A stretch of 64,000 bases of DNA, taken from Thermosynechococcus sp. NK55a (GTDB lineage Bacteria; Cyanobacteriota; Cyanobacteriia; Thermosynechococcales; Thermosynechococcaceae). The notes beneath the pieces were generated by a model that saw nothing but the letters and a program-made list of their open reading frames with translations, did not search any database and was not told the DNA's origin. Positions 63,331-64,000 of the stretch are shown here, piece by piece; the first letter of the stretch is position 1, and each line of letters begins with the position of its first letter. Location of the stretch: positions 1,178,001 through 1,242,000 of the forward strand of contig NC_023033.1 of assembly GCF_000505665.1 (NCBI RefSeq). The letters run 5' to 3'. A program made the translations under genes and the position numbers.

Positions 63331-64000
63331 CTGTTGCTGATTTTGCCATCCTCAATTTTGGTGATGCGATCAGCAATAGCTGTAATACGGGGATCATGGG
63401 TAACAATCAATACCGTGCAGTCGTTTTGCTTGGCCAGCTTGTCGAGAATCTTGATCACCTGTTGGCCATTTTGGGAATCAAGGGAGGCTGTGGGTTCATC
63501 GGCAAAAATGATCTTTGGCTCACCGGCCAAGGCACGGGCAATGGCAACCCGTTGTTTTTGTCCTCCGGAGAGGTTGGCGGGCACAAAGTCGCAGCGATCG
63601 CCCAAGCCAACTGCCTCGAGAAGCGCTGCTGCCTGTTCCTTCGCTTTTTTGCCTTTAATGCCCTTAAGATTGAGGGCAATTTCAACATTTTCCAGTGCGG
63701 TCAAGGCAGGGAAAAGATTAAAACTCTGAAAGATAAAGCCAATATTTTGCAGGCGGAATTTTGCCAGTGCGACCTTGGACAGTTGGGTTATCTCTTGGCC
63801 TAAGACAACCACTTGACCACTGGTGGGGGCAAGAATGCCGGCCAAAATCGAGAGCAGAGTGGTTTTCCCCGACCCCGAAGGTCCCATCAGCAGATGGATA
63901 TGACCGGCTTCGATTTGTAGATTGATTCCCTGCAGAACAGGGGTCTCCTGATGACCAGAACGATAAACCTTGGTTAGATTGGTGGTGGCGATCGCCAGCC
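63327..64000 (-). CDS. ABC transporter ATPase (DevA/LolD-type), 5' end beyond window
   Basis: About 224 residues visible, open at the right edge. Walker A is GPSGSGKTTLL, Q-loop IFQSFNLFP, signature LSGGQKQRVAIARAL, Walker B IIFADEPTASLD, and switch His in VTHDP. The N-terminal part reads LAIATTNLTKVYRSG. The sequence resembles DevA, the ATPase of the DevBCA exporter of cyanobacteria, and LolD. The partner genes would lie beyond the window, so substrate cannot be set. Confidence 0.9.
   Translation of the reverse strand, partial: LAIATTNLTKVYRSGHQETPVLQGINLQIEAGHIHLLMGPSGSGKTTLLSILAGILAPTSGQVVVLGQEITQLSKVALAKFRLQNIGFIFQSFNLFPALTALENVEIALNLKGIKGKKAKEQAAALLEAVGLGDRCDFVPANLSGGQKQRVAIARALAGEPKIIFADEPTASLDSQNGQQVIKILDKLAKQNDCTVLIVTHDPRITAIADRITKIEDGKISNS

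Overview
The window looks like the chromosome of a thermophilic unicellular cyanobacterium of the Thermosynechococcus type. The octamer GCGATCGC (HIP1) recurs dozens of times. There is a CP12 gene, an NDH-1 NdhD subunit, a cyanobacterial-type Omp85, and many small families known almost only from cyanobacteria (DUF3155, DUF3084, DUF3493, DUF3082). Genes are tightly packed, often with 1 to 15 bp overlaps, and few intergenic gaps exceed 300 bp. The genus is inferred from the protein sequences and general knowledge; no search was run.

Layout. 1-6830: small conserved genes, a transglutaminase-like protein, a CaxA-type Ca2+/H+ antiporter, a DUF3084 coiled-coil protein, exonuclease III and SurE. 7020-12444: a thioredoxin-fold protein, then an outer-membrane cluster omp85-lpxC-fabZ-lpxA-trmL. 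12757-17438: an HlyD-like adaptor plus a PilZ-bearing cellulose synthase, converging on a protein with a 22-residue tandem repeat. 17660-22162: RdgB, a retropepsin-like protein, a broken Uma2 gene, a NIL-ferredoxin protein, an AT-rich gap and a CapA-like protein. 22145-25860: the most unusual locus, with two 1026-bp near-identical copies of a CBS-aroH segment flanking 1664 bp of AT-rich foreign DNA. That DNA holds one intact methyltransferase and a decayed asparagine synthetase fragment. 25884-34387: sppA, an SLH lipoprotein, speA, then accC-murG-phosphatase-purM. 34479-42583: a Uma2 gene, a seven-gene Mrp antiporter operon with a headless MrpA, ndhD, cp12 and a fructosamine-kinase-like gene. 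42716-64000: housekeeping genes (lepB, an acetolactate synthase, phhB, rpsN, cysS, pyrE, purB, a LOG protein, a sensor kinase, ftsH, lysC, prmC, tRNA-Asp, purD) and a partial ABC ATPase.

Several genes are disrupted as read. rpsN (S14) needs one extra A in each of two A6 runs to give the normal 100-residue protein. The FAD oxidoreductase at 43360 needs one extra T in a T6 run. These may be homopolymer base-calling errors rather than true pseudogenes. The Uma2 copy at 18973 (tandem stops plus a 14-bp insertion) and asnB at 24183 (8-bp duplication, truncation, internal deletion) look genuinely dead.

Functionally, the window combines envelope biogenesis (Omp85, lipid A, MurG, LepB, cellulose export), ion and redox homeostasis (Mrp, CaxA, NdhD, CP12), and nucleotide and amino-acid synthesis (purM, purB, purD, pyrE, lysC, aroH, speA). 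I saw no CRISPR array, rRNA operon, or recognisable transposase.
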